Assembly (NCBI GenBank): GCA_946221385.1
Contig: CAMIGX010000001.1
Location: 124,001-188,000 of the forward strand
Origin: an uncultured Propionimicrobium sp.
GTDB lineage: Bacteria > Actinomycetota > Actinomycetes > Propionibacteriales > Propionibacteriaceae
Direction: 5' to 3'
DNA length: 64,000 nucleotides
The notes under the pieces are model-generated. The model did no database searches. It was not told the origin of the DNA and was given only the letters and a program-made list of their open reading frames with translations. Each line of letters opens with the position of its first letter. The first letter of the stretch is position 1. This document shows positions 26,697 through 34,708 of the stretch, piece by piece. Position numbers and translations under genes: made by a program.

Positions 26697-27719
26697 TCAG
26701 AATTGCTCGGTTTCGGCGTAATCCTCGTCGTCTTCGTCGATATCGGCGTAGCGATCGGCGGCCGCCAGCGGATCAAATCCGGGAGCGGAATCCTTGAGGC
26801 TGAGGTCCATCTCAGCGAGCTTGGCTTTGACTTCGTCGATGGACTTCTGGCCGAAGTTGCGGATGTCGAGCAGGTCTTGTTCGGATCGTCCGACCAATTC
26901 ACCGACGGTGTGAATGCCTTCGCGCTTGAGGCAGTTGTACGAGCGGACGGTCAAGTTCAGTTCCTCGACCGGCAGCGCGAGATCCGCAGCGAGCTGCTCG
27001 TCGACCGGGCTCGGACCGATCTCGATGCCTTCTGCTTCGTAGTTGAGTTCGCGGGCCAGACCGAACAGTTCGACCAGCGTCCGGCCAGCAGATGCCACGG
27101 CATCGCGCGGCGAAATCGCCGGCTTAGTCTCGACGTCGATGATGAGACGATCGAAGTCGGTACGGGTCTCGACACGAGTCGCCTCGACCTTGTAGCTGAC
27201 TTTCAAGACCGGCGAATAGATCGAGTCGACCGGGATCCGGCCAATCTCAGCGTCAGGATCATTGTTTTGAGCAGCCGAGACGTAGCCGCGGCCGCGTTCG
27301 ACGATGAGCTCCATTTCCAGCGCACCGGAATCGTTCAACTCCGCGATGTGCAGCTCGGGGTTCATGATCTCAACGCCGGCCGGCAGTGCGATGTCAGCGG
27401 CGGTCACTTCGCCCGCGCCAGACTTGCGCAGATACATGGCGACCGGCTCGTCCTCTTCGCTGGTCAAGACCAGTTCCTTGAGGTTCAAGATGATTTCGGT
27501 GACGTCTTCCACCACGCCAGGCAGCGTGGAGAATTCGTGCTGGTTGCCCTCGATCTTGATGCTGGTCACAGCTGCGCCAGGGATGGACGACAGCAAGGTG
27601 CGGCGCAGCGAGTTGCCGAGGGTGTAGCCGAATCCCGGCTCCAGCGGCTCGATGACGAAACGGCTGCGCGTCGGGTTGACGTAGTCCTCAGTCAAAGTGG
27701 GACGTTGCGCGATGAGCAT
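26697..27719 (-). CDS. rpoA: RNA polymerase alpha subunit
   Basis: A 340-residue RpoA. N-terminal domain: ARRTLLSSIPGAAVTSIKI-type segment and the LTLEP-like FVIEPLEPGFGYTLGNSLRR dimer region. C-terminal domain: EELNLTVRSYNCLKREGIHT and LLDIRNFGQKSIDEVKAKL, which contact DNA UP elements and regulators. The acidic tail is typical of actinobacteria. It lies between rpsD and rplQ as usual. Confidence 0.98.
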   Translation of the reverse strand: MLIAQRPTLTEDYVNPTRSRFVIEPLEPGFGYTLGNSLRRTLLSSIPGAAVTSIKIEGNQHEFSTLPGVVEDVTEIILNLKELVLTSEEDEPVAMYLRKSGAGEVTAADIALPAGVEIMNPELHIAELNDSGALEMELIVERGRGYVSAAQNNDPDAEIGRIPVDSIYSPVLKVSYKVEATRVETRTDFDRLIIDVETKPAISPRDAVASAGRTLVELFGLARELNYEAEGIEIGPSPVDEQLAADLALPVEELNLTVRSYNCLKREGIHTVGELVGRSEQDLLDIRNFGQKSIDEVKAKLAEMDLSLKDSAPGFDPLAAADRYADIDEDDEDYAETEQF

Positions 27720-27797
27720 TCGGTTTCCTTCCCGCGGCTACCGCTATATGAAGCCGCGAATTGGCGTGCTGCCAGCAAAATGCCTGACAGCGTGCCA

Positions 27798-27826
27798 GTG
27801 GCGTCCGAGACCATCTCGGACGCCAC
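27798..27826. promoter_or_regulatory. Thirteen-base-pair hairpin between rpsD and rpoA
   Basis: A perfect stem GTGGCGTCCGAGA / TCTCGGACGCCAC with a three-base loop starts 9 bases past the rpsD stop codon. It has no T tract on the minus strand, so it may be a partial terminator, a processing site, or an mRNA-stabilising element that changes the rpoA to ribosomal-protein ratio. Confidence 0.7.
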
Positions 27827-27834
27827 AGTAGCTA

Positions 27835-28440
27835 TTACTTGGAGTAGAGCTCGACGATCGCCTGTTCGTTGACGTCGATGACTATCTGCTCACGGGTCGG
27901 CAGCTGGTGGACCAGGATGCGTCCCTTGTTCGGCTTGACGGTCAACCAACCCGGCACTTCACGCTCGCCGAAAGTTTCGCGAGCAATGATGAAGGGCGTC
28001 GCATTCAGCGACTTGGGGGCCACGTCGATGATGTCCAGCGGGGTCACGCGCAGGCTCGGAATGTCGACGCGCTGGCCGTTGACCAGGAAGTGGCCGTGGC
28101 TTACGAGCTGACGAGCCTGACGACGAGTGCTGGCGAAGCCGGCGCGGTAAACCACGTTGTCGAGACGAGATTCCAGGATCTGCAGCAGCAGGTCACCGGT
28201 CTTGCCCGGACGACGGGAAGCCTCTTCGTAGTAGCGGCGGAATTGCTTTTCCAGCACGCCGTAGGCGTAACGAGCCTTTTGCTTTTCGCGCAACTGCAGC
28301 AGGTACTCGGAGTCCTTGCTGCGGCCGCGGCCGTGCACGCCCGGCGGGTAGGGGCGGCGTTCGTAGGATTTGTCGTTGCCGACCAGGTCGGTCCCGTAGC
28401 GACGGGACTTTTTGGTCATTGGGCCGGTGTAGCGGGCCAT
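27835..28440 (-). CDS. rpsD: 30S ribosomal protein S4
   Basis: A 201-residue S4: MARYTGPMTKKSRRYGTDL, LLQLREKQKARYAYGVLEKQ, and the S4 RNA-binding domain VYRAGFASTRRQARQLVSHG. It is of the zinc-free type (no N-terminal CxxC). Primary binder of 16S rRNA and, in many bacteria, the autoregulator of its operon. Confidence 0.98.
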   Translation of the reverse strand: MARYTGPMTKKSRRYGTDLVGNDKSYERRPYPPGVHGRGRSKDSEYLLQLREKQKARYAYGVLEKQFRRYYEEASRRPGKTGDLLLQILESRLDNVVYRAGFASTRRQARQLVSHGHFLVNGQRVDIPSLRVTPLDIIDVAPKSLNATPFIIARETFGEREVPGWLTVKPNKGRILVHQLPTREQIVIDVNEQAIVELYSK

Positions 28441-28469
28441 GTTTATCAGTCCTTTGTTCGGTTCGGGAA

Positions 28470-28877
28470 TTAGACGCGACGGCGCTTGGGCGGACGGCAG
28501 CCGTTGTGCGGCACCGGGGTGACATCGGATATCGTGCCGACCTCCAAGCCGATGGCGCCCAGCGAACGGATCGCGGTTTCACGGCCCGAACCCGGGCCCT
28601 TGACGAACACGTCGACACGCTTCATGCCGTGCTCCATGGCGCGACGGCCAGCAGCCTCGGCAGCCATTTGAGCGGCGAACGGGGTCGACTTGCGGGAGCC
28701 CTTGAAGCCGACGGTGCCGGCTGAGGCCCAGGAAATCACCGCGCCAGTCGGATCGGTGATAGCGATGATGGTGTTGTTGAAAGTCGACTTGATGTGGGCT
28801 TGGCCAGCGACGACATTCTTCTTTTCTTTGCGCCGCACCTTGGTCTTGGCGGCGCCCTTGCGGGTTGCAGTAGCCAT
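28470..28877 (-). CDS. rpsK: 30S ribosomal protein S11
   Basis: A 135-residue S11: HIKSTFNNTIIAITDPTGAV, SSAGTVGFKGSRKSTPFAAQ-like region, and the C-terminal DVTPVPHNGCRPPKRRRV. Normal length; between rpsM and rpsD. Confidence 0.98.
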   Translation of the reverse strand: MATATRKGAAKTKVRRKEKKNVVAGQAHIKSTFNNTIIAITDPTGAVISWASAGTVGFKGSRKSTPFAAQMAAEAAGRRAMEHGMKRVDVFVKGPGSGRETAIRSLGAIGLEVGTISDVTPVPHNGCRPPKRRRV

Positions 28878-28929
28878 GAGTGCTAGTTATCTCCTTGGTT
28901 TCGCGTTCAGGTGGGGTCACCGACCGGCG

Positions 28930-29304
28930 TCAGCGGGCCTTCTTCTTGCCTGCGACTGCCTTCTTACGGCCCTTACGAGTACGGGCGTTGGTGCGGGTGC
29001 GCTGCCCACGGACGGGCAGGCCGCTGCGGTGGCGACGGCCCTGATAGGTGCCGATTTCGATCTTGCGACGGATGTCTGCGGCGACAGTACGACGCAGGTC
29101 ACCTTCGGTCTCGTAGTTCGCGTCGATGTGATCACGCAAGGCGACCAGATCGTTCTCGGTCAAATCCTTGACGCGGGTGTCACCGGAGATGCCGGTGGCT
29201 GCCAAGGTTTCGGCGGCGCGGGTCTTGCCGATGCCGTAAATGTAGGTGAGTGCGACTTCCAAGCGCTTTTCGCGCGGGAGATCCACTCCTTGTAGGCGTG
29301 CCAT
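28930..29304 (-). CDS. rpsM: 30S ribosomal protein S13
   Basis: A 124-residue S13: MARLQGVDLPREKRLEVALT, YIYGIGKTRA, and the basic tail RGQRTRTNARTRKGRKKA. It contacts the 50S subunit at bridge B1. A 228-base gap to rpmJ precedes it. Confidence 0.98.
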   Translation of the reverse strand: MARLQGVDLPREKRLEVALTYIYGIGKTRAAETLAATGISGDTRVKDLTENDLVALRDHIDANYETEGDLRRTVAADIRRKIEIGTYQGRRHRSGLPVRGQRTRTNARTRKGRKKAVAGKKKAR

Positions 29305-29506
29305 GTGGCGGTTTCCTTTCCAATACCGCTTGCCTGTTGGCCAGCGGTGTCATGTCGTGGTGACGAATCACCTTTCGAAGGTCTGCGCGAGCAGCGCTTC
29401 CCGTCGCCATAGCCGAGTACGTGCTCGACTGCGGGCCCTGGCCTTCGTCCAGGGGCACGACTGACAGATCCGCCTGAATCTGACAGCCTGGCCGCTCGCT
29501 TTTAAT

Positions 29507-29529
29507 CGCTCAGTCGGTCGAACTGAGCG
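29507..29529. other. Hairpin in the rpmJ-rpsM gap
   Basis: Perfect eight-base-pair stem CGCTCAGT / ACTGAGCG with a seven-base loop. It lies in an unusually long 280-base gap within an operon that is normally tight. It has no T tract in either direction; the gap may hold a separate promoter and leader for rpsM. Confidence 0.5.
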
Positions 29530-29584
29530 CGCTATTTAGTTGTGCGTTATTCGTTTATCAAGCCAGTAGGGTGCGGCGTTCTGC

Positions 29585-29701
29585 TCAGCCTTGACGCTGC
29601 TTGTGGCGCGGGTTGCTGCTGCAGATGACGCGCACGACACCGCGACGGCGAATGACGCGACAGTTGTCGCACATCGGCTTGACGCTTGGCCGAACCTTCA
29701 T
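29585..29701 (-). CDS. rpmJ: 50S ribosomal protein L36
   Basis: A 38-residue protein read on the minus strand: MKVRPSVKPMCDNCRVIRRR, then GVVRVICSSNPRHKQRQG. The zinc ligands C11, C14, C27 and H33 are all present, so this is the zinc-binding (C+) form. It sits between infA and rpsM as expected, with AGGAGC upstream of the ATG. Confidence 0.97.
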   Translation of the reverse strand: MKVRPSVKPMCDNCRVIRRRGVVRVICSSNPRHKQRQG

Positions 29702-29860
29702 TTCAGCTGCTCCTTTTGGTGACTAGGACAGTGCTGCCCTGGTCGCTTGACTTGGTGCTCCCCCGCCGGACAGACGCAGCAAACTGCGTCGATGGCGAAG
29801 ACGGTCGACTGAGCCGGGCTCAGCATTGACCACTAGCAAAGCGATGTCGCTAGGCAGTGA

Positions 29861-30082
29861 TCACTTGTGTCGGTAAACGATCCGACCACGAGTCAGGTCA
29901 TAGGGGGAAAGCTCAACTACGACACGGTCTTGGGGCAGGATGCGAATGTAGTGCTGACGCATCTTGCCGGAGATGGTCGCGAGCACCTTGTGTCCGTTAT
30001 CCAACTCAACGCGGAACATCGCGTTGGGCAAGGCTTCAGACACGGTACCCTCGAGCTCGAGTGCTCCCTCTTTTTTGGCCAT
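29861..30082 (-). CDS. infA: Translation initiation factor IF-1
   Basis: A 73-residue OB-fold protein (MAKKEGALELEGTVSEALPN, FRVELDNGHKVLATISGKMR, YDLTRGRIVYRHK) that blocks the A site during initiation. Normal length. It heads the rpmJ-rpsM-rpsK-rpsD-rpoA-rplQ group; map, its usual upstream neighbour, is displaced by an accessory island. Confidence 0.98.
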   Translation of the reverse strand: MAKKEGALELEGTVSEALPNAMFRVELDNGHKVLATISGKMRQHYIRILPQDRVVVELSPYDLTRGRIVYRHK

Positions 30083-30215
30083 TTACTCTCAATCTTTGTG
30101 TGGATTGGTTGTGGACGTGCGGACCCGACGGACCGACGTACAAGTCTACGCGACTACCCGGCCGGCGGGCAAACTGCGCTGTCGACCAGGTAACCCGTCA
30201 AGCTAGCCCCAGATA

Positions 30216-30548
30216 TCACAGACCTGGGCAGGTGTCGTCAGTCCAGCCCCAATGCAGTCGCACTGGCCACGGCACCCCGGCTGTTGCACACCGATCCGCA
30301 CCGGATGCATTAGGACCTTCCACCATCCCAGAGGGAGTCACCTTGAGCTCGCCGCCGATATAGCTAGCGATGAACTGACGATGGGCAGCGACGTGCAGCT
30401 TGCGCATCGCGTCGTCGTCACCTTGCACTGGCTGGGCCGTGGTGACGATCCAGATCTGATCGCCAAGTTTGGCCGCTCGGGTCTTATCGTTGACTTTTAA
30501 AAGGATTCGGCCTTGTCGCCACGCGAATGCGCCGAATCCATTGGTCAT
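30216..30548 (-). CDS. Truncated paralogue of the upstream lipoprotein
   Basis: A 110-residue frame with no signal peptide. Its C-terminal half aligns with that of the neighbouring lipoprotein: ADRCATAGVP...LHWGWTDDTCPGL against PNRCAAAGLP...LWGWAPTDCPPF, with the same two cysteines. The part matching the signal sequence, lipobox and linker is missing. It starts 6 bases after the lipoprotein stop codon with no clear ribosome site, so it may be a decaying tandem copy. Function unknown. Confidence 0.6.
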   Translation of the reverse strand: MTNGFGAFAWRQGRILLKVNDKTRAAKLGDQIWIVTTAQPVQGDDDAMRKLHVAAHRQFIASYIGGELKVTPSGMVEGPNASGADRCATAGVPWPVRLHWGWTDDTCPGL

Positions 30549-30554
30549 TAGCGA

Positions 30555-31199
30555 TTAGAACGGCGGGCAATCAGTGGGCGCCCAGCCCCATAGCTCGCGG
30601 ATTGAATCTGGCAGCCCTGCCGCCGCGCACCGATTCGGTTCTTGATAGCCGATCTTGGCGACTGGGAAGACGTCAACATTGCCGTGTTGATCGTATTGGA
30701 TCAAGAAATAACTGCTCGCGCCTTGCACCGACTGTTTAGCCGCCTCAGACTCACCGGGCACTGCAGCCGTCCCGACCCAATAGGTAAAACCAGAATTATT
30801 CGTGGCGATGAAAGTCTTGTCGCTTGCCAGTCCGACATATTGCTCGGCTGGCACGCCAGTGTACTGCGAAATCTGGGCCAACGTCTGCTGCTCCCAGGAC
30901 GGCGTCATGTAATGCCGGACGGGGACGTCAGCACGCTGCTGTTCAGGTGGCGGGACGTTGAAGGTGAATGACGGCGCGGGTTGAGCCGCTGGTTTGCTGC
31001 TTGCCGGGGCAGCCGGCGAGCCGCTGACGCTCACACTCGTGCTCGCAGCCGTGCTGGACGCGGCTGGCGTCGTGACCGTCACAGTCTGGGTCGCTGCGGG
31101 TTCGCCCGTGCCGGTCGCGCAGGCGGTCGCCGTCAATAGCAAGCCGACGCTGACCGCTACGGCGCTAGCTTTTTGGATCATCGCTTCGTTGTTGAGCAT
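30555..31199 (-). CDS. Secreted lipoprotein of unknown function
   Basis: A 214-residue protein. Signal peptide MIQKASAVAVSVGLLLTATA with Cys27 as the likely lipid-anchored residue, then a Ser/Ala/Thr/Pro-rich low-complexity linker (about 30-90) and a compact domain (about 95-214) ending in CAAAGLPDSIRELWGWAPTDC. A GAGGAG site precedes the ATG. It follows the EspG-like gene by 48 bases in the same direction and so may belong to the type VII cassette, for instance as surface-exposed immunity or a receptor; that is inference. Confidence 0.75.
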   Translation of the reverse strand: MLNNEAMIQKASAVAVSVGLLLTATACATGTGEPAATQTVTVTTPAASSTAASTSVSVSGSPAAPASSKPAAQPAPSFTFNVPPPEQQRADVPVRHYMTPSWEQQTLAQISQYTGVPAEQYVGLASDKTFIATNNSGFTYWVGTAAVPGESEAAKQSVQGASSYFLIQYDQHGNVDVFPVAKIGYQEPNRCAAAGLPDSIRELWGWAPTDCPPF

Positions 31200-31247
31200 G
31201 AAGATCTCCTCACTTCAGCGGTGCGCCGGCCATTCTATCGAAGCGAC

Positions 31248-31961
31248 TCAACCCAACTGAGTGGCGAGCACTTTGTCGAGGTCGGTTCTTCCGACGCGGT
31301 AGATCCCGTCTTCGTCGGCGCGGAAATATTGCCCGTCGACGGCAAACCACATCCACGACCGTGCCGTCTCCCCGTGCCAAATCGCGACATTGACGCTCAC
31401 CTCAACGCGTTGCGCTGCCTGCATCACAGGGTCTTTGGCTAGTGCGTCTAGGAATTGCGTCACCGACTCTTGGCTGTCATAGGCCAATTGATCAGGCGTG
31501 GCGCCGATCTCGACGCGCCGCGGCTCGACTGACGGCTCATCTTGGCCGGCTAAAAATTCGGGCGGCAGTGCCCTGCGGACTAGCTGCCAAGAGCGTTGGT
31601 CAGGGGCACAAAAGATCTCGTAGATCGGCTCGTGTAGGACCACTTCGTCCTCGTGTACGCGGGCTCGACCCGTCGTGACGACTACGTGTCGGCCATTGCT
31701 AGCCAGCTGCGTGGTGTAGGCCAGCTCGCCCCGCTTAGCGATGACGAAGGCGGTGGTCTGGGGATGCTTGGTGACCAATAGCGCGGTCAACCAGGCGTCG
31801 CGCAGGTAGCCGTCCTCATCAAGCATGCCGGCAGCGCGCCAACCGACATCTTCCATCGGCAGCGTGGGCTTTAAATCGCGGCCATCGAATTTATTGACGG
31901 CTTCCTCCCAGGCCGCGCGAGCGATGACGCCTTTGAAGACTTCCGGCTCAACCTCGATCAT
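31248..31961 (-). CDS. EspG-like type VII secretion chaperone
   Basis: A 237-residue cytoplasmic protein. The pattern AAGMLDEDGYLRDAWLTALL, TTAFVIAKRGELAYTTQLAS, HVVVTTGRARVHEDEVVL and RSWQLVRRALPP follows the layout of EspG family proteins, the chaperones that bind ESX substrates before export (PF14011-like). It directly follows the lipase-type effector and WXG100 genes, which is the usual place for such a chaperone outside mycobacteria. Sequence match is by eye only, so an unrelated immunity protein is the main alternative. Confidence 0.6.
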   Translation of the reverse strand: MIEVEPEVFKGVIARAAWEEAVNKFDGRDLKPTLPMEDVGWRAAGMLDEDGYLRDAWLTALLVTKHPQTTAFVIAKRGELAYTTQLASNGRHVVVTTGRARVHEDEVVLHEPIYEIFCAPDQRSWQLVRRALPPEFLAGQDEPSVEPRRVEIGATPDQLAYDSQESVTQFLDALAKDPVMQAAQRVEVSVNVAIWHGETARSWMWFAVDGQYFRADEDGIYRVGRTDLDKVLATQLG

Positions 31962-31973
31962 GTTCGCCCCTAG

Positions 31974-33746
31974 TTATTTGACGCGGCCAGTTTGATAGCG
32001 ATAGACGTGGTCCTTGCCGTCACCACTGAAATAATTCTGCATTTCAGCGTTATAACGTTGCACTTCAGGATTAGCGCTGCCCTCTTCAAGCGCAGCTGCC
32101 ATTCGATCGTGATAAACGTTCTGATAGTGGCTATCCGCCCAACCACTTAGCGTCTTTCTAATTTCGTGTTGTGGATAGTCATGGTCTTTGAAGGTCACCT
32201 GGTGATAATTGCTCTGCGGCGTGTAAGAGCCGACATTTTCCGGAATGAATCGACTGAATTTATTTCCTTCAGCTTCTTTAATGATTTTCAAAGCCGGATC
32301 GGTGCCACCTGCTAAGCCAGCGGTGCCGTCATGCTCGTTGACGAAATTAATGACCTTGGTATTGGGACCGACTTCAATGTCACTTACTGGTGAGCCAGCA
32401 GCGACGACATATTCGACGTTATAGCGGGCGGCGAAGGAACGATCAGCGGCGATATTGGCAGCATTCATGCCGCCCTGCGAGTGTCCTGCCAAGGTGATAT
32501 TCGGTCGATCTACGGTCTTGCCAGTTTGCTGTTCATATTCGCGCACAGCCGCGTCAATCGCCGCGATGGTCGACTCGGTGACAGCCGAGGTGCCAAAGCC
32601 TTTGGCGTGCATGTTTGCCGTCCAGTCGGTGCCGACTCCGCTTTCATTCCAGCCTTGCAAGCCCTCCATGCCCGTCGTCGTGCCCGGCACCACCGCGGTG
32701 AAATAGGGCACGCCGTCGACCTCATGGACGCGCACCTCAATCGCACCATCATTAATGGTGGATTTGTCGTAAATCTTGTGCATTTCGTCCATCAATTCCG
32801 CGACATTTGACGGCACCGCGCTGCGGCTGCTGTCAATTGGCTCGCCTGGCAGTCTGCCTTGTCCATCTTCAAAGAAGGTCCGCATATCTTTGGCCGAAAT
32901 ATCCCATTCCCCTTTACCGAGATGTTTATTCATAGCATCCCAGACTTTGTCGCCTAGCCAGTCGTGGCGATTGACTCGGCTATACCCATGGAAGGCGACG
33001 ACCTCGGTCGGAGACGGCATTTTTCCGTCCAACAAATAGTCTTGCAACCAGCGCGGCAGACGACCATGTTCTTTGAGCGCCCATTGCACATCACCACGTG
33101 CCATTGCCAAATACATTTTTTCGCCAAGCCCACTGAGCTCCCAGGGAATTGGCAGCATGTCGTCGTAATCCCAGTCGAAATTCCAATCGACGCCATCTAA
33201 TGCACCCGGTAATGCTGCGAGCCGCATTGAATTCAAGTGATCTACGGCATGCTCGCGACGTTCGGTGTCGGCTGCGGATTTGGCAATCTCGTCGAGACTT
33301 GCCGCGCAGGATTCGTCGAGCATCTTTAGCTGCTCGGCTACTGCACGCACTGACGCGGCCGCCTGCGAAAACCAGCTCGGTAGGTCCAATCCCTTGATAA
33401 AGGTGTGCCGCCAGACCTGGCCATTCTCGCCGACGCGGAAACCGCCACTTTCCAGGGCAGCTTCGACGTCAGCCATGTTGCGCTTGATCTGGTCCAGGCC
33501 CGAGGCTCCCGAAGCTTCCAGGCTGGACACACCGAGCAGCAGCGCTGCGATGTGTTCGAGCCTGCTCGCGATCAGTTCTCGATCAACTTTGGCGACGTCG
33601 GCTGCCGTACTGACCCAAAACGGCATCCGCAGCGCTAGGACGTCTTGACTGTCGTCGAGCAGTTTGCTTTGAGTGCTTTCCAGCTCGGCTGATTGATTGG
33701 TCAGCCCGCCGCTTTGCCAGGTCTTGCCGAAGTACCAATAGTTCAT
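31974..33746 (-). CDS. Type VII-associated alpha/beta-hydrolase (lipase-type) effector
   Basis: A 590-residue protein with no signal peptide. Residues 1-180 are mostly helical, like LXG/WXG-type export regions. Residues 185-330 are a Trp-rich middle part. Residues 335-540 form an alpha/beta-hydrolase domain: VPYFTAVVPGTTTGMEGLQG, the nucleophile elbow ITLAGHSQGGMNAANIAAD (Ser423), a likely acid at Asp473 in NEHDGTAG, and candidate His at 515-527 (YHQVTFKDHDYPQHEI). It overlaps the WXG100 gene by four bases. A secreted lipase or esterase, possibly an antibacterial toxin like the type VII lipase TslA, is a fair inference. Confidence 0.75.
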   Translation of the reverse strand: MNYWYFGKTWQSGGLTNQSAELESTQSKLLDDSQDVLALRMPFWVSTAADVAKVDRELIASRLEHIAALLLGVSSLEASGASGLDQIKRNMADVEAALESGGFRVGENGQVWRHTFIKGLDLPSWFSQAAASVRAVAEQLKMLDESCAASLDEIAKSAADTERREHAVDHLNSMRLAALPGALDGVDWNFDWDYDDMLPIPWELSGLGEKMYLAMARGDVQWALKEHGRLPRWLQDYLLDGKMPSPTEVVAFHGYSRVNRHDWLGDKVWDAMNKHLGKGEWDISAKDMRTFFEDGQGRLPGEPIDSSRSAVPSNVAELMDEMHKIYDKSTINDGAIEVRVHEVDGVPYFTAVVPGTTTGMEGLQGWNESGVGTDWTANMHAKGFGTSAVTESTIAAIDAAVREYEQQTGKTVDRPNITLAGHSQGGMNAANIAADRSFAARYNVEYVVAAGSPVSDIEVGPNTKVINFVNEHDGTAGLAGGTDPALKIIKEAEGNKFSRFIPENVGSYTPQSNYHQVTFKDHDYPQHEIRKTLSGWADSHYQNVYHDRMAAALEEGSANPEVQRYNAEMQNYFSGDGKDHVYRYQTGRVK

Positions 33747-34060
33747 GGCTGGATCCGTCCTGAGAAGAAGCCACGAATCGCGGTCTGAGCGTCATCTTCT
33801 TGGGCTTGATATTTCTGCGCGATGACCTGCAGGGTATCGACGTGCGAGGCGAAATGCGCGTCGACATTGGACTGTGCCTTGGCCAAGGCAGCGATGACGT
33901 CTGCACACGATTTGGCTGCTTTGCCGCCATTCCAGTCACCGATGAATGCGTCGGCATGCGCGCTATTGACATTGCCCATCGCGGTGCCCCGGATGCCGTC
34001 CAAGGTTCGACTAGCGGCCGCCAACTCCCCTAGATCGACTTGATAGTCGTTATCGCCCAT
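33743..34060 (-). CDS. WXG100/ESAT-6-like type VII partner protein
   Basis: A 105-residue, mainly helical protein with the WXG turn as W43-N44-G45 in FIGDWNGGKAAKS between two long helices. Size and motif position fit WXG100 proteins, which pair with larger substrates for export through EccC-driven type VII systems. Its stop overlaps the start of the lipase gene. No core secretion genes (eccB, eccC, eccD, mycP) are in the window. Confidence 0.75.
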   Translation of the reverse strand: MGDNDYQVDLGELAAASRTLDGIRGTAMGNVNSAHADAFIGDWNGGKAAKSCADVIAALAKAQSNVDAHFASHVDTLQVIAQKYQAQEDDAQTAIRGFFSGRIQP

Positions 34061-34149
34061 CGCTGCGCTCCCTGCTCAGTCGCCACATTCTGCGAGCTGA
34101 CGATCCGCGCTCAGCATCAGTGGTAACCCTTTGTGATCTTCGATCTCAA

Positions 34150-34671
34150 GATTTTATTCCCGCGTAGGGTCACCGATCAGCCTAGTCAGCCGCATTGTTG
34201 GTGCTCTGCCACAATGGGCCGATCAGGCAGCACTTGCTTGGCGGCTCTACGTTCGTCCGCAGCACCGTCGGCAGGGCATCGGCAGCGCCCTGCTTCAGAC
34301 AATAGAGGATTGGGCGCGCCAGCATGGCCGCACGATGCTGACTGCTGGCAGCGGCCATCGGCTCGGCACCGGACCGGGCGCCTTACGAGCTAAAGAAGGC
34401 GAGCTGATGTTGCAGCCAGATGCGTCAAGCGACTTCGCCTTGCGTCATGGTTTAAAATGGGTGCAGACCTCTCGGCACAGCGTCCAAGACGTCAGCGCCA
34501 ACAATCTCGAGCTGGCTAGGCGATATGCCAAAGCTCGCAGCACAACGCTGGCCCGACGTCGAGCGCGTGCACACCTGGAACGCGTCCGAAAATGATCACA
34601 TGTGGCGCATCAACGAGAGCCTCGGCTATCGAACGGCTTGGGTGGACGCGATTTGGCAAAAGCTAATCTAG
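34150..34671 (+). pseudogene. Decayed copy of the adjacent tandem-GNAT gene
   Basis: A plus-strand relic. In frame it reads ALAWRLYVRPQHRRQGIGSA, then DWARQHGRTMLTAGSGHRLG, closely matching residues about 130-225 of the intact gene that follows. Near 34530 the frame shifts and jumps to AAQRWPDVERVHTWNASEND and a stop at 34669-34671, matching the last 45 residues. About 125 residues in the middle and the N-terminal part are missing. This is a tandem duplicate damaged by an internal deletion. Confidence 0.8.
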
Positions 34672-34708
34672 AAACCTTGCCCCGCAACAGCTTGCTAATG
34701 GAGAAATA

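Noticed and set aside
25881..27872. A 663-codon plus-strand open frame opposite rplQ and rpoA
   Set aside because: It lies wholly antisense to two essential, well-conserved genes. Long antisense frames arise from strong codon bias in GC-rich ribosomal genes. The translation has no family features.
34133..34393. An 86-codon frame upstream of the tandem GNAT gene
   Set aside because: It reads the GNAT relic in the wrong frame; the correct frame shows clear similarity to the intact paralogue.
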